Assembly (NCBI RefSeq): GCF_003020125.1
Contig: NZ_PYFW01000002.1
Coordinates: 1-64,000, forward strand
Source of the DNA: Bradyrhizobium sp. MOS003
Lineage (GTDB): Bacteria; Pseudomonadota; Alphaproteobacteria; Rhizobiales; Xanthobacteraceae
DNA: 64,000 nucleotides
Direction: 5' to 3'
The number at the start of each line of letters is the position of its first letter. Positions within the stretch are counted from its first letter, which is position 1. A program made the translations under genes and the position numbers. The notes beneath the pieces are model-generated. The model was not told where the DNA came from and did no database searches. It saw only the letters and a list, made by a program, of their open reading frames with translations. Shown piece after piece: positions 52,219 to 60,871 of this stretch.

Positions 52219-53754
52219 CTAACGCGTCTTGATGAAGCACATGCCGATGTGGCGCGAAGCCGCCGCGGCCTGACAGGTCAACCCTGTAGCACAGCCCCAT
52301 GACGTAAAACTCTCATCTCGCGTTCCAGGTCCCGCCTCCTGCAAAGAACAATGCGCGCCCCAGCCGTCCTGATATTCGGTGCCGACGAGCTCCCGGCTGC
52401 CGCGCGTCTGCGGCCGGCTGGCAAATCCGCGCGAAAAATCAGGGCGTTTGCCCGCGGCGAACGTGGTCAGGATGTCGCGGCGGCGGGGCTGGTCACCGAG
52501 AAAGTGCGGCGAGGCCGGCACGATGGTGGAATTCGACGGCTTGTCCGCCAGCCAATCGACGCCCGGAAAATGGAAGCCGCCGATGCCGCGGGTCTGGTGA
52601 CAGCCCGAGCAGGTGACGTCGTTGAGGCGGCGCTGGAAGCCCGCGGCCGAGCGGATGTTCTGGATGTCACCGCGCGCCGCGGCCTGCTTCAGCGCACTGA
52701 CGACATCGCTGTCGGTAAAGACGGGCTCGCCTTTACCTTCCCCCTGCATCAAGCCGAACTCCGGCTGCAGCGCGGAGGCATCGAGGCCGGCGGGCGTCGG
52801 CACAACCGCGGCCCTGGCCAGAAACCTCTCGGGGATCAGCACGGTGCCGCGATCGAATGCGCGCAGATGATCGGGCGCAAGCAGCCAATCCTTGAAATCG
52901 CGCCGGAGGTCATTGTCGACCAAAATCCGGTCGCGGTCGATCTGATTCTCCAGCGTCGATTCCTCGAACGTCTTCGTAGCGGTGTTGTACTTGAAGACCT
53001 TGAGGAGATAGTCCGAACGAAAATCGTGCAGCGCCGATTTTGGCGCGATCGAGATCTGGATATTGGTCTCGATGCGGTCGAGCATGGCATCGCCAGGATG
53101 CGAGCTGGTGCCGATCAGCCCCTGCCAGTCGCCATTGTCCAGCCAGCGCCGCGCGACGTCGGCGCAACTCACGGGCTTGCCGTTCGAAGCGACCTGGCGA
53201 GTATCGCGGGCCTTCATCACCAGATTGAACGTCATCGGCAGACGCGTTGCCGTCCTGGTCCCATCCGGCCGGGCGTCGAAACGTGCCAGACGGTAGATCA
53301 GCCGGATCTCCCCGCAGGACTCTTCCGATACGTAAGCGCGGTCCATGCGATTGACGATACCCGCGAGCACGAAACGCGTGTCGGCGGATTTCAGGTTGGC
53401 GCGATCGAACAGCTGCACGTCAAAGCCCTCGCCGACGCCGATGGTCTCGGTCGGATAGGCCGCCTTCTGACGCGCGATGTAACGGTCGAACTCAGCGTCG
53501 ATCGCAGGCGGGATATCCTTCAGCTGTTGCAACCAGGAGAACAGCTGGTCGGTTGTCAGCGGAAAGTTTGCGTTACGCTCCGGCCAGAGCAGCCGCGAAA
53601 TCGTCAGTGTGTCGTTCTGGTCTAGCTTTCGCAGAATGTCGGGACCGGTAATCGCGGTACCGCGCGTCAGCTGTACGTTCTCCGCGGCCGATAGCGACAT
53701 GGCGCCGCCCAGCACGACGACGACAGCAACGAGAATTCGCAACGCGCGGCTCAT
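52219..53754 (-). CDS. Exported protein with one CXXCH motif, function unknown
   Basis: A 511-aa protein with a signal peptide (1-23). The central region has no motif I recognise. CSGCHQTRGIGGFHFPG at about 383-399 contains a CXXCH haem-binding motif, followed by ASPHFLGD. The C-terminus contains four more cysteines (AHCSLQEAG, SWGCATGLTCQ, GMCF) that may form disulfides. One haem would be enough for a c-type protein in the periplasm, but similarity to peroxidases or oxidases is not evident. It is preceded upstream by a terminator of the next gene. Confidence 0.6.
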   Translation of the reverse strand: MSRALRILVAVVVVLGGAMSLSAAENVQLTRGTAITGPDILRKLDQNDTLTISRLLWPERNANFPLTTDQLFSWLQQLKDIPPAIDAEFDRYIARQKAAYPTETIGVGEGFDVQLFDRANLKSADTRFVLAGIVNRMDRAYVSEESCGEIRLIYRLARFDARPDGTRTATRLPMTFNLVMKARDTRQVASNGKPVSCADVARRWLDNGDWQGLIGTSSHPGDAMLDRIETNIQISIAPKSALHDFRSDYLLKVFKYNTATKTFEESTLENQIDRDRILVDNDLRRDFKDWLLAPDHLRAFDRGTVLIPERFLARAAVVPTPAGLDASALQPEFGLMQGEGKGEPVFTDSDVVSALKQAAARGDIQNIRSAAGFQRRLNDVTCSGCHQTRGIGGFHFPGVDWLADKPSNSTIVPASPHFLGDQPRRRDILTTFAAGKRPDFSRGFASRPQTRGSRELVGTEYQDGWGAHCSLQEAGPGTRDESFTSWGCATGLTCQAAAASRHIGMCFIKTR

Positions 53755-53791
53755 GCCTGAGGTAACACCGCGGTGGTCGGCCTATTCAAGC

Positions 53792-53825
53792 AAAAAGGCG
53801 CTTCACATGGTGGTGAAGCGCCTTT
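53792..53825 (-). terminator. Rho-independent terminator of the Ala/Pro-rich membrane gene
   Basis: A perfect 13-bp stem (53794-53806 with 53813-53825) with a 6-base loop, ending on the minus strand in TTTTTG. It ends transcription of the gene at 53847-54860 before the next minus-strand gene. Confidence 0.85.
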
Positions 53826-53846
53826 CGAAAGTCGTATCCGGGCCGC

Positions 53847-54860
53847 TCAGCGCGAGACGATCAACCCCTTGCTGGTGACGACCACCCAGCGGCCATCCTG
53901 GCGTCGGATCGCATCGACGCGGCCGAGGCCGGGGATGGGATCGCCGGGATAGACCTCGTAGAGCCCGTCGCGGCCCTCGATCAGCGCACCGCCATTGCCG
54001 GCGTTGCGCAGCCGCCAGCCGTCGACCGTCGGCAGGCGGCCGACATCGGCCTTGGGCGCGGCCGGCACCGGAGCCGGTGCGGCGGCGGCGGTCGCAACCT
54101 GGGCCGGCGCGATCGAGCCGGTGGTCTCCTTCGCAGGCGACGCGGCGGCCTGCGCGGGGGCGGCGGGCGGCGCGGCGCGGAGCTTGTCGACGGTCTCGGA
54201 CAGTTTTACGATCCTGGCTATCGGCTCGGCCTGCGCCTTCTCGAGCTTGTCGAGACGGTCGTTGGCCCGGTTGAACTGGGTGATGCCGGTCTTCGAGCTG
54301 TGCTCGACATTGGCCTTGAGCGCGACGAGGTCGGCATCGATCCGGGCAACCGAAGCATCGAGCGCGCTGGTGTCGGCGACCTGCACCGGCGCCTGGGCCG
54401 GTGCGGCGAAATGCATCATGCCGGCAGTTGCGAGCGCGCCGCTGATCGCGCCGACGCCCGCCGCGATCGCCACCACCGCGGCCATCGCCGACAGGCGGCG
54501 CTTGCCGCCGGTCTCCCGCAGCTCTTCAGCCTTCACATGCGGAGCAAAATCCTCGCGGTCCCGAGAGCCGTTCCACGACCGCTCCGAGGGCGCCATGACG
54601 ATGAGCTTGCCGGGCTTCGGCTCGGGCCTGGTCTCGGCTTTGGCTTCGAGCTTCGGAGCCTCAATCCGGGATGCTTCGATCTTTGACGGCTCGACCTTGA
54701 TCGGATCAGGCTTGACTGGATCAGGTTTGGGCGGCGCCTCGTGGTCCGGCGCAATCGAGGGAGCCTCGATCCCGGCAGCCTCGACGGTCTGCGGCGCGGT
54801 CGCAGCAGCTTCGACGACGCCGGTGTCCTGGGCAGCCTGCTCGGGCATTGGTTCGCTCAC
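53847..54860 (-). CDS. Anchored Ala/Pro-rich protein with coiled coil, function unknown
   Basis: A 337-aa protein. The first 90 residues are acidic and Pro/Lys/Glu-repetitive (KPDPVKPDPIKVEPSKIEAS). A transmembrane helix (about 124-150, SAMAAVVAIAAGVGAISGALATAG) follows. The next 65 residues form a coiled coil, then an Ala/Pro linker. The C-terminal 60 residues (LPTVDGWRLRNAGNGGALIEGRDGLYEVYPGDPIPGLGRVDAIRRQDGRW in part) make a compact beta domain ending VVTSKGLIVSR. GTG start. Probably a periplasmic or cytosolic scaffold. The terminator at 53792-53825 follows it. Confidence 0.65.
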   Translation of the reverse strand: MSEPMPEQAAQDTGVVEAAATAPQTVEAAGIEAPSIAPDHEAPPKPDPVKPDPIKVEPSKIEASRIEAPKLEAKAETRPEPKPGKLIVMAPSERSWNGSRDREDFAPHVKAEELRETGGKRRLSAMAAVVAIAAGVGAISGALATAGMMHFAAPAQAPVQVADTSALDASVARIDADLVALKANVEHSSKTGITQFNRANDRLDKLEKAQAEPIARIVKLSETVDKLRAAPPAAPAQAAASPAKETTGSIAPAQVATAAAAPAPVPAAPKADVGRLPTVDGWRLRNAGNGGALIEGRDGLYEVYPGDPIPGLGRVDAIRRQDGRWVVVTSKGLIVSR

Positions 54861-55180
54861 GGCTCAAATACTCCAGTCTGGGTTGACCTTTTGGTAACTT
54901 TCATTGCTTGCGAAATCCTTACTTGCGGACCCGCTTACCGAAATTTTAGGAAGTCATCAGGGGCTGAATTGAGCCGGGAAGATGGAACCGGTGTGGCGGG
55001 CGTGAAACAATTTGTAACCGGGGCAAGATGAACGGCCGCGGAATAGGCCGGGCTCTCTCACCGTCATTGCGAGCGCAGCGAAGCAATCCGGGATCTTTCC
55101 GCAGAGGCAGTCTGGATTGCTCGTCGCAAGGGCTCCTCGCAATGACGGCGGAGGCAGCACCCAACTCACATCACACCCGC
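54861..55180. other. Intergenic region between Ala/Pro-rich gene and TPM operon
   Basis: A 320-base gap. Family A repeat at 55062-55147. The first 200 bases are AT-richer and presumably hold the promoter of the minus-strand gene at 54860, but no convincing motif stands out. Confidence 0.5.
55062..55147. repeat. Palindromic intergenic repeat, family A (copy 4)
   Basis: It begins CGTCATTGCGAGCGCAGCG, ends GCTCCTCGCAATGACG, and has GAAGCAATCC and GGATTGC inside, with a gap in the right inner arm. Confidence 0.85.
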
Positions 55181-55678
55181 TCACATCACGACTGGCACAT
55201 CCGGCAGCTCGTTGCTCTGCGGGCCCTGCGGCGGGAAGTGCCGCGTCAATTCGCGCGACACCGCTTCGATGCCGCCGATCACGCCGCGCTCGAACTGGCC
55301 GGCGGCGAACTCGGCCTCCATCGCGCGGCAGATGCGCTCCCAGCCCTCTGCACCGACCTTGGCATGAATGCCGCGGTCGGCGACGATCTCGACGTCGCGG
55401 TCGGCGAGCAGGAGATAGATCAGCACGCCGTTGTTATGCGCGGTGTCCCAGATGCGCAGATTGGAGAACACGTCGAGCGCGCGAGCGCGCGCCGGCTGGT
55501 TGCGGAACAGCGGCGCGCCGTCGAGTGCGCCTTCGACCACGAAGCGGACCTGGCCGGAATGGGTGGTCTCGCCCTGCTTGATCGCCTGTTCGATGCGGCC
55601 GAGCACGGCTGGCGGAAAGATCTGCTGTGCCCGCCAATGATGCTGCACGAGATGTCTGGCAATGCGCTTGATGCTCAT
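55181..55678 (-). CDS. TPM-domain protein
   Basis: A 165-aa soluble protein with one TPM (YgcG-like) domain: LGRIEQAIKQGETTHSGQVRFVVE, NNGVLIYLLLADRDVEIVADRGI and ERICRAMEAEFAAGQFERGVIGGIE. It is the third gene of the lemA-TPM-TPM operon, 5 bases after the second. The domain may bind metals or act as a phosphatase in plants; its role in bacteria is unclear. Confidence 0.85.
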   Translation of the reverse strand: MSIKRIARHLVQHHWRAQQIFPPAVLGRIEQAIKQGETTHSGQVRFVVEGALDGAPLFRNQPARARALDVFSNLRIWDTAHNNGVLIYLLLADRDVEIVADRGIHAKVGAEGWERICRAMEAEFAAGQFERGVIGGIEAVSRELTRHFPPQGPQSNELPDVPVVM

Positions 55679-55683
55679 GACCG

Positions 55684-56574
55684 CTACCAGCTCCCCGAGG
55701 CGCCGCCGCCGCCAAAACTGCCGCCACCGCCGCTAAAGCCGCCGCTGCTCGACGATCCGCTGCTCCAGCCACCCGACGACGAGCCGCTCGACCACGAGCC
55801 GCCGCGCGAGCGGCCGGTGCCGGGCGTGATCGCCGAAAACAGGTCAGCGATGAATCCGATGACGAAGCCGAGACCACCGAGAGCCATGGCGAGCGTAAAG
55901 GAGCCGAGAATGAGCCAGCTGAGCGCGGCGATGATTCCGCCGGTCGCCAACGATCCGACTAGCCGCCCGAGCATCGCCCGGAAGAAGCCACCGACCCCGA
56001 TCGAAGCGAACAGCGTCACGATGAACAGCGGCGCAATATCGTCCAGATTGCCGAAATTCACGCTCGGCGACGGAACAGGCAGCGGCTCGCCGTCGATGAC
56101 CCGGATCATGCGGTCGACGCCATCGGAGATGCCGCCGCCAAAATCGCCGCCCCTGAATTTCGGCGTGATGATTTCGTCGATGATCCGCCGCGAGGTGACG
56201 TCGGTGAGCGCGCCTTCGAGGCCGTACCCGACCTCGATACGCAGATGCCGGTCGTTCTTGGCGACGACGAGGATCGCGCCGTCGTCGACCTTCTTGCGGC
56301 CGATCTTCCAGGCCTCCGCGACGCGGATCGAGAATTGCTCGATCGTCTCCGGCTGCGTGGTCGGCACGATCAGGACGGCGATCTGGCTCCCCTTGCGCGT
56401 CTCGAAGTCGCGCAGCTTTTGTGACAGCGAGGCGACGTCGCTGCTGGAGAGCGTGCCGGTCTTATCGACCACGCGGCCGGTGAGCTCGGGGACGGCGACA
56501 TCGGCGAGGGCGGGGAGCGCGAAGGCGAGAACGAGTGCCGCAACGAAAACCGCGCGCCACACACTCGTCGTCAT
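55684..56574 (-). CDS. YgcG-like TPM-domain membrane protein
   Basis: About 296 aa. Signal peptide (1-24), then the TPM domain: VDKTGTLSSSDVASLSQKLRDFETRKGSQIAVLIVPTT, WKIGRKKVDDGAILVVAKNDRHLRIEVGYGLEGAL. Hydrophobic helices follow (near 185-245), then a Ser/Gly-rich tail (SSGSSSGGW and so on, with GGGGSFGGGGASGSW). Start at 56574 fits the signal peptide; a family C repeat abuts and supplies this ATG, so it may not be the natural start. Second gene of the operon. Confidence 0.8.
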   Translation of the reverse strand: MTTSVWRAVFVAALVLAFALPALADVAVPELTGRVVDKTGTLSSSDVASLSQKLRDFETRKGSQIAVLIVPTTQPETIEQFSIRVAEAWKIGRKKVDDGAILVVAKNDRHLRIEVGYGLEGALTDVTSRRIIDEIITPKFRGGDFGGGISDGVDRMIRVIDGEPLPVPSPSVNFGNLDDIAPLFIVTLFASIGVGGFFRAMLGRLVGSLATGGIIAALSWLILGSFTLAMALGGLGFVIGFIADLFSAITPGTGRSRGGSWSSGSSSGGWSSGSSSSGGFSGGGGSFGGGGASGSW

Positions 56575-56670
56575 CGCCCGGCTTGACCGGGCGATCCAGT
56601 ATTCCAGAGACGCCTGCGAACTACGGAAACGCCGCGGCGTACTGGATTCCCCGCCTTCGCGGGGAATGAC
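56570..56670. repeat. Palindromic intergenic repeat, family C (copy 2)
   Basis: GTCATCGCCCGGCTTGACCG at the left and CCCCGCCTTCGCGGGGAATGAC at the right (summarised). Its left end lies over the start codon of the TPM-domain gene, and the rest fills the gap after lemA. Confidence 0.9.
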
Positions 56671-56706
56671 AGCTGAGTGTGTGTTAGGCATCGGGACTGA
56701 ACGCGC

Positions 56707-57315
56707 CTACTTCGACGGCGCCGGCGCCGGGTTGAAGTCCACCTTCGGCGCGGTCGAAATCTCCTTCTCGTTTGCGACCGCGAAGTTCGGCTTCTCCTTG
56801 TAGCCGAACACCATCGCGGTGAGGTTGCTCGGGAACGAGCGGATGGTGACGTTGTAATCCTGTACCGCCTTGATGTAGCGGTTGCGCGCCACCGTGATGC
56901 GGTTCTCGGTACCCTCGAGCTGCGACATCAGGTCCTTGAACAAGGCGTCCGACTTGAGCTGAGGGTAGTTCTCGGTGACGACGAGCAGCCGCGACAGCGC
57001 GCTGGAGAGCTCACCCTGGGCGGCCTGGAACTTCTGGAAGGCGGCCGGATCGTTCAGCACCTCGGGCGTCGCCTGGATGCTGCCGACCTTGGCGCGGGCA
57101 TTGGTGACGCCGAGCAGCACGTCCTTCTCCTGCTGGGCAAAGCCCTTCACGGAGTTGACGAGGTTGGGCACCAGATCGGCGCGGCGCTGATACTGGTTCA
57201 CGACCTCGGACCAATTGGCCTTGATCTGCTCGTCCTCGCTCTGGATCGCGTTGTAGCCGCAATTGGTGAGGCTCAGCGAGGCCAGCGCCGCCAGCACGGT
57301 CAGGATCTTGCGCAT
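56707..57315 (-). CDS. LemA-family protein
   Basis: A 202-aa LemA protein. The N-terminal signal has LTNC, a possible lipobox. NQYQRRADLVPNLVNSVKGFAQQEKDVLLGVTNARAKV and LVVTENYPQLKSDALFKDLMSQLEGTENRITVARNRYIKAVQDYN are standard LemA. It has a long helical bundle. First gene of the lemA-TPM-TPM operon. GGGAGA precedes the ATG. LemA and TPM pairs are membrane-associated; function unclear. Confidence 0.92.
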   Translation of the reverse strand: MRKILTVLAALASLSLTNCGYNAIQSEDEQIKANWSEVVNQYQRRADLVPNLVNSVKGFAQQEKDVLLGVTNARAKVGSIQATPEVLNDPAAFQKFQAAQGELSSALSRLLVVTENYPQLKSDALFKDLMSQLEGTENRITVARNRYIKAVQDYNVTIRSFPSNLTAMVFGYKEKPNFAVANEKEISTAPKVDFNPAPAPSK

Positions 57316-57495
57316 TAAATTTCTCCCGGTGGAATCTGGCGCAAACTACCAGATTGAGCGCGCGTGGTGCCAGACATCTTGTGCCGGCGGCGCGAAAAGC
57401 AGCCGACTGACGCAAGCCTCTTGCCTATCCCCGGCCGACATAGTCAACTTGATGGAACAATAAGATCAAACTGGAAACGCTGAGGGGGAAGCGCG

Positions 57496-58350
57496 ATGAC
57501 CTCGTTCGAAACCATCCTCGTGGAGAGGCCCGAGCCTGGCATCACCCGGGTTGTGATGAACCGGCCGGAGGCGCGCAACGCGCAAAACCTGCAGATGACC
57601 TACGACCTCAACGCCGCCTTCGACGCGGCGGTGCAGGACGACGAGGTCAAGGTGATCATCCTCGCCGGCAACGGCCCCCACTTCTCATCCGGCCACGATC
57701 TGCGCCCGGGCGGCAAAAATACCGCCGGGGTCGATTTTCCACCTATCGGGAATTGGGGCGGCTTTGCCGAACCGAATGCCCATGGCCGCTTCGCGCGCGA
57801 GCAGGAAATTTATCTCCAGATCACCCGGCGCTGGCGCAACCTGGCAAAACCAACCATTGCCGAGGTGCACGGCAAGTGCATCGCCGGCGGGCTGATGCTG
57901 GCCTGGGCCTGCGACCTCATCATTGCCAGCGACGACGCGCAGTTCTGCGACCCGGTCGTGACCATGGGCGTCTGCGGCGTCGAATGGTTCGTGCATCCCT
58001 GGGAGGTCGGTGCGCGCAAGGCCAAGGAGTTCCTGTTCACCGCCGACAACTGGAGCGCCGAGGAGGCGCATCGGCTCGGCATGGTCAATCAGGTCGTGCC
58101 GCGCGCGGAGCTGACTGCGAGCACGCTGGCGCTGGCACGCAGGATCGCTGCAAAGCCATCCTTCGCGCTGAAGATGACCAAGGAAGCGGTGAACCGCTCG
58201 GTCGACGTGATGGGCCAGCCCGCCGCGATCGACCAGGCCTTTGCGCTGCATCAGCTCTGCCACGCGCATAATCTTCAGGAGTTCGGAATGATCGTCGATC
58301 CCGCAGGCCTGCATCCCTCGGTGCGCAAGCCGCCGGCAGCCGCGGAGTAG
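57496..58350 (+). CDS. Enoyl-CoA hydratase/isomerase family protein
   Basis: A 284-aa crotonase-fold protein. The first oxyanion motif is GPHFSSGHDL and the second GKCIAGGLMLAWACDL. The latter is followed by FCDPVVTMGVCGVEW, where the usual acidic residue would lie, so the catalytic glutamates are uncertain. Extra residues between 75-105 (GGKNTAGVDFPPIGNWGGFA) lengthen the active-site loop. First gene of a three-gene operon with two acyl-CoA dehydrogenases, 4 bases from the next. Confidence 0.85.
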   Translation: MTSFETILVERPEPGITRVVMNRPEARNAQNLQMTYDLNAAFDAAVQDDEVKVIILAGNGPHFSSGHDLRPGGKNTAGVDFPPIGNWGGFAEPNAHGRFAREQEIYLQITRRWRNLAKPTIAEVHGKCIAGGLMLAWACDLIIASDDAQFCDPVVTMGVCGVEWFVHPWEVGARKAKEFLFTADNWSAEEAHRLGMVNQVVPRAELTASTLALARRIAAKPSFALKMTKEAVNRSVDVMGQPAAIDQAFALHQLCHAHNLQEFGMIVDPAGLHPSVRKPPAAAE

Positions 58351-58354
58351 CGAC

Positions 58355-59494
58355 ATGGATCTCAATCTCAGTGACGAGCAAAGGCTGCTGCGTGAGAGCG
58401 CGGAGCGCTTCGTGGCCGGAAGCTACAATGCCGATCACCGCCGCAAGATGGCGAACGATCCGCTCGGCTTCAGCCCGGCCGTGTGGAAACAATTCGCCGA
58501 GCTCGGCTGGCTGGCGCTGCCGCTTCCCGAAGAGTTCGACGGGCTCGGCGGCGGCGCAGTCGAGATCGGCATCTTGATGGAAGCCTTCGGCCGAGGATTG
58601 GTGTCGGAGCCCTATGTCGCGACCGTGGTGCTGGGTGCCGCACTGATCGCCAGATGCGGCACCAATGAGCAAAAGCAGGCGAGCCTGCCGAAGATCGCCG
58701 ATGGAACACTGAAGCTTGCGTTTGCGCATTCGGAGCGCGCGGCAAGGTTCGATCTTGCCAAGGTCGCGACATCGGCGACCAGGACGACGCAAGGCTGGCG
58801 CCTCGCCGGCAGCAAGATCGCGGTGCTCGATGGCCACGCCGCCGATGAGATCATCGTCTCCGCGCTCATGCACGACCATCATGGTCCTTCCGGGCGGATC
58901 GGCCTGTTCGTGGTCCCGGCAACAGCGCCGGGCCTCGCGATCTCAGACTATCCGCGCCTCGGCGGCGGACGCGCCTGCAACATCGAGCTCTCGGACGTGA
59001 ATCTGCCCGAGGACGCGCTGCTCGGCGACGGCCACGACGCGCTGCCCGCGATCGAATGGGCCATCGACCGCGCCATGGCCGCGCTCGGCGCGGAGGCCGT
59101 CGGCATCATGCAGACGTTGCTCGACACGACGCTCGACTACACCAAGATCAGAAAACAGTTTGGCCGGCCGCTCTCGGCCAACCAGGTGATCCGCCACCGC
59201 CTCGCAGACATGGCAATGCAGGTCGACGAGGCGCGCTCGATGGCGCTGCGGGCTGCGTTGAAGGTGGATGCCGCGCCGACCGAGCGGGCCCGGGCGGCGT
59301 CGGGCGCGAAAGCCAAGATCGGCAAATGCGCGCGCTTCGTCGGCGAGCAGTCGATCCAGCTTCACGGGGGCATGGGCGTCACCGAGGAGCTCGAGGTCGG
59401 CGCCTATTTCAAGCGCCTCGTCGCCTCCGACACGCTATTCGGCGGCAGCGCGCATCATTATGCCCGTCACGCCGAACTCGGCCGCAAGGCCTGA
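58355..59494 (+). CDS. Acyl-CoA dehydrogenase (pair member 1)
   Basis: A 379-aa acyl-CoA-dehydrogenase-like protein. LPEEFDGLGGGAVEIGILMEAFGRGL, FAHSERAARFDL and QLHGGMGVTEELEVGAYFKRL are the family phrases. The FAD-contact segment FAHSERAARFDL replaces the usual LTEPGSGSD, and no clear catalytic glutamate is visible. It may be the subunit without a full active site in a heteromeric enzyme. Gap to the next gene is 15 bases. Confidence 0.8.
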   Translation: MDLNLSDEQRLLRESAERFVAGSYNADHRRKMANDPLGFSPAVWKQFAELGWLALPLPEEFDGLGGGAVEIGILMEAFGRGLVSEPYVATVVLGAALIARCGTNEQKQASLPKIADGTLKLAFAHSERAARFDLAKVATSATRTTQGWRLAGSKIAVLDGHAADEIIVSALMHDHHGPSGRIGLFVVPATAPGLAISDYPRLGGGRACNIELSDVNLPEDALLGDGHDALPAIEWAIDRAMAALGAEAVGIMQTLLDTTLDYTKIRKQFGRPLSANQVIRHRLADMAMQVDEARSMALRAALKVDAAPTERARAASGAKAKIGKCARFVGEQSIQLHGGMGVTEELEVGAYFKRLVASDTLFGGSAHHYARHAELGRKA

Positions 59495-59509
59495 CACCGG
59501 GAGAGCCTC

Positions 59510-60706
59510 ATGGACCTCAAGTTCAACGCCGAAGAGCGCGCCTTCCAGGACGAGGTGCGCAGCTTCATCGCAAAGAATCTCACCGACGAGATGAAGCGCG
59601 CGACCGCGCTGACCCCGTCAGTGTTCTCCGACCCCGATATCGGCATGGCCTGGCAGCGCGCGCTACATAAACAAGGCTGGGGCGCGCCGGGCTGGCCGGT
59701 GGAGCATGGTGGGCCGGCCTGGACGCCGGCGCAGCGCTGGATTTTCGAGACGGAGTCCGCACGCGCCGGCGTGCCCAATGTCAACGTGATGGGCGTGAAG
59801 ATGGTCGGGCCCGTCATCATCGGCTTCGGCAGCCCCGAGCAGAAGAATTTTTATCTGCCGCGAATTCTCTCCGGCGAGGACTATTGGTGCCAGGGCTATT
59901 CCGAGCCGGGCTCCGGCTCCGATCTCTCTTCGCTGAAGACGCGCGCGGTTCGCGACGGCGACGACTACGTCATCAACGGCACCAAGATCTGGACCACGCA
60001 CGCCCACCACGCCAACCGCATGTTCGCTCTGGTGCGCACCAGCGACGGGCCGCGGCAGCAGGACGGGATCAGCTTCATCCTGATCGACATGAAGACGCCG
60101 GGCATCACGACGCGTCCCATCCTCACGATCGGCGGCGACCATGAGGTCAACCAGGTGTTCTTCGACGACGTCCGCGTGCCCGTGGCCAACCGCGTCGGCG
60201 AGGAAGGCAAAGGCTGGACCTACGGAAAATATCTGCTTGAGTTCGAGCGCGGCTCCGGCATCGCCTCGGCCAAGCTGCGCGAGGGCCTGAAGGCGATCGC
60301 GGATCTTGCTGAATCGGACCTGACCGGCCGCGCCATCGACAGCCCCGATATCGCCTTTCGCATCTCCGAAGTCGAAGTCGACATCGACGCGCTGGAGATG
60401 ACCGAGCTGCGTGTACTCTCGGCGCTGCAGACAGGTCAGAATCCCGGCGCGGTGTCCTCGATCCTGAAGCTGCGCAACAGCGAAATCCGCCAGGCCGTGA
60501 CGCGGCTCGGGGTCGACGTCATCGGCCACGACGCCCTCGCCGTCGAGCCGATGCGCCCGCTCTACAAGCTCAATCACGAGCCGCCGACGCCTGAGGAGAT
60601 GCTGACGGTGGTACCCGAATATCTCAACGGCCGGGCGTACACGATCTTCGGCGGCACCTCGGAGATCCAGCGCGATATCATCGCGAAGATGATGCTGGGG
60701 ATTTGA
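59510..60706 (+). CDS. Acyl-CoA dehydrogenase (pair member 2)
   Basis: A 398-aa acyl-CoA dehydrogenase. WGAPGWPVEHGGPAW, GYSEPGSGSDLSSLKTRA (FAD site intact), NGTKIWTTHAHHANRM and YTIFGGTSEIQRDIIAKMML (C-terminal adenine-binding region) are clear. It differs from its neighbour in having the classical FAD-binding phrase. It could be catalytic partner of the first. GGGAGA precedes the ATG. Confidence 0.88.
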   Translation: MDLKFNAEERAFQDEVRSFIAKNLTDEMKRATALTPSVFSDPDIGMAWQRALHKQGWGAPGWPVEHGGPAWTPAQRWIFETESARAGVPNVNVMGVKMVGPVIIGFGSPEQKNFYLPRILSGEDYWCQGYSEPGSGSDLSSLKTRAVRDGDDYVINGTKIWTTHAHHANRMFALVRTSDGPRQQDGISFILIDMKTPGITTRPILTIGGDHEVNQVFFDDVRVPVANRVGEEGKGWTYGKYLLEFERGSGIASAKLREGLKAIADLAESDLTGRAIDSPDIAFRISEVEVDIDALEMTELRVLSALQTGQNPGAVSSILKLRNSEIRQAVTRLGVDVIGHDALAVEPMRPLYKLNHEPPTPEEMLTVVPEYLNGRAYTIFGGTSEIQRDIIAKMMLGI

Positions 60707-60725
60707 GGGCTGCGACTCTCTCCTT

Positions 60726-60812
60726 CGTCATTGCGAGGTGCCCTTGCGACGAAGCAATCCAGAATCCTACCGCGGAGGGACTCTGGATTGCTTCGCTGCG
60801 CTCGCAATGACG
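60726..60812. repeat. Palindromic intergenic repeat, family A (copy 5)
   Basis: It begins CGTCATTGCGAGGTGCCC and ends GCGCTCGCAATGACG; GAAGCAATCCAGA and TCTGGATTGCTTC are the inner arms. It lies between convergent genes. Confidence 0.9.
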
Positions 60813-60871
60813 TCGTGGCAACAACGCCGCCCTGTTGTCGCTGCGCCTGTCCGGGCGACGCGGCCGCAGCC

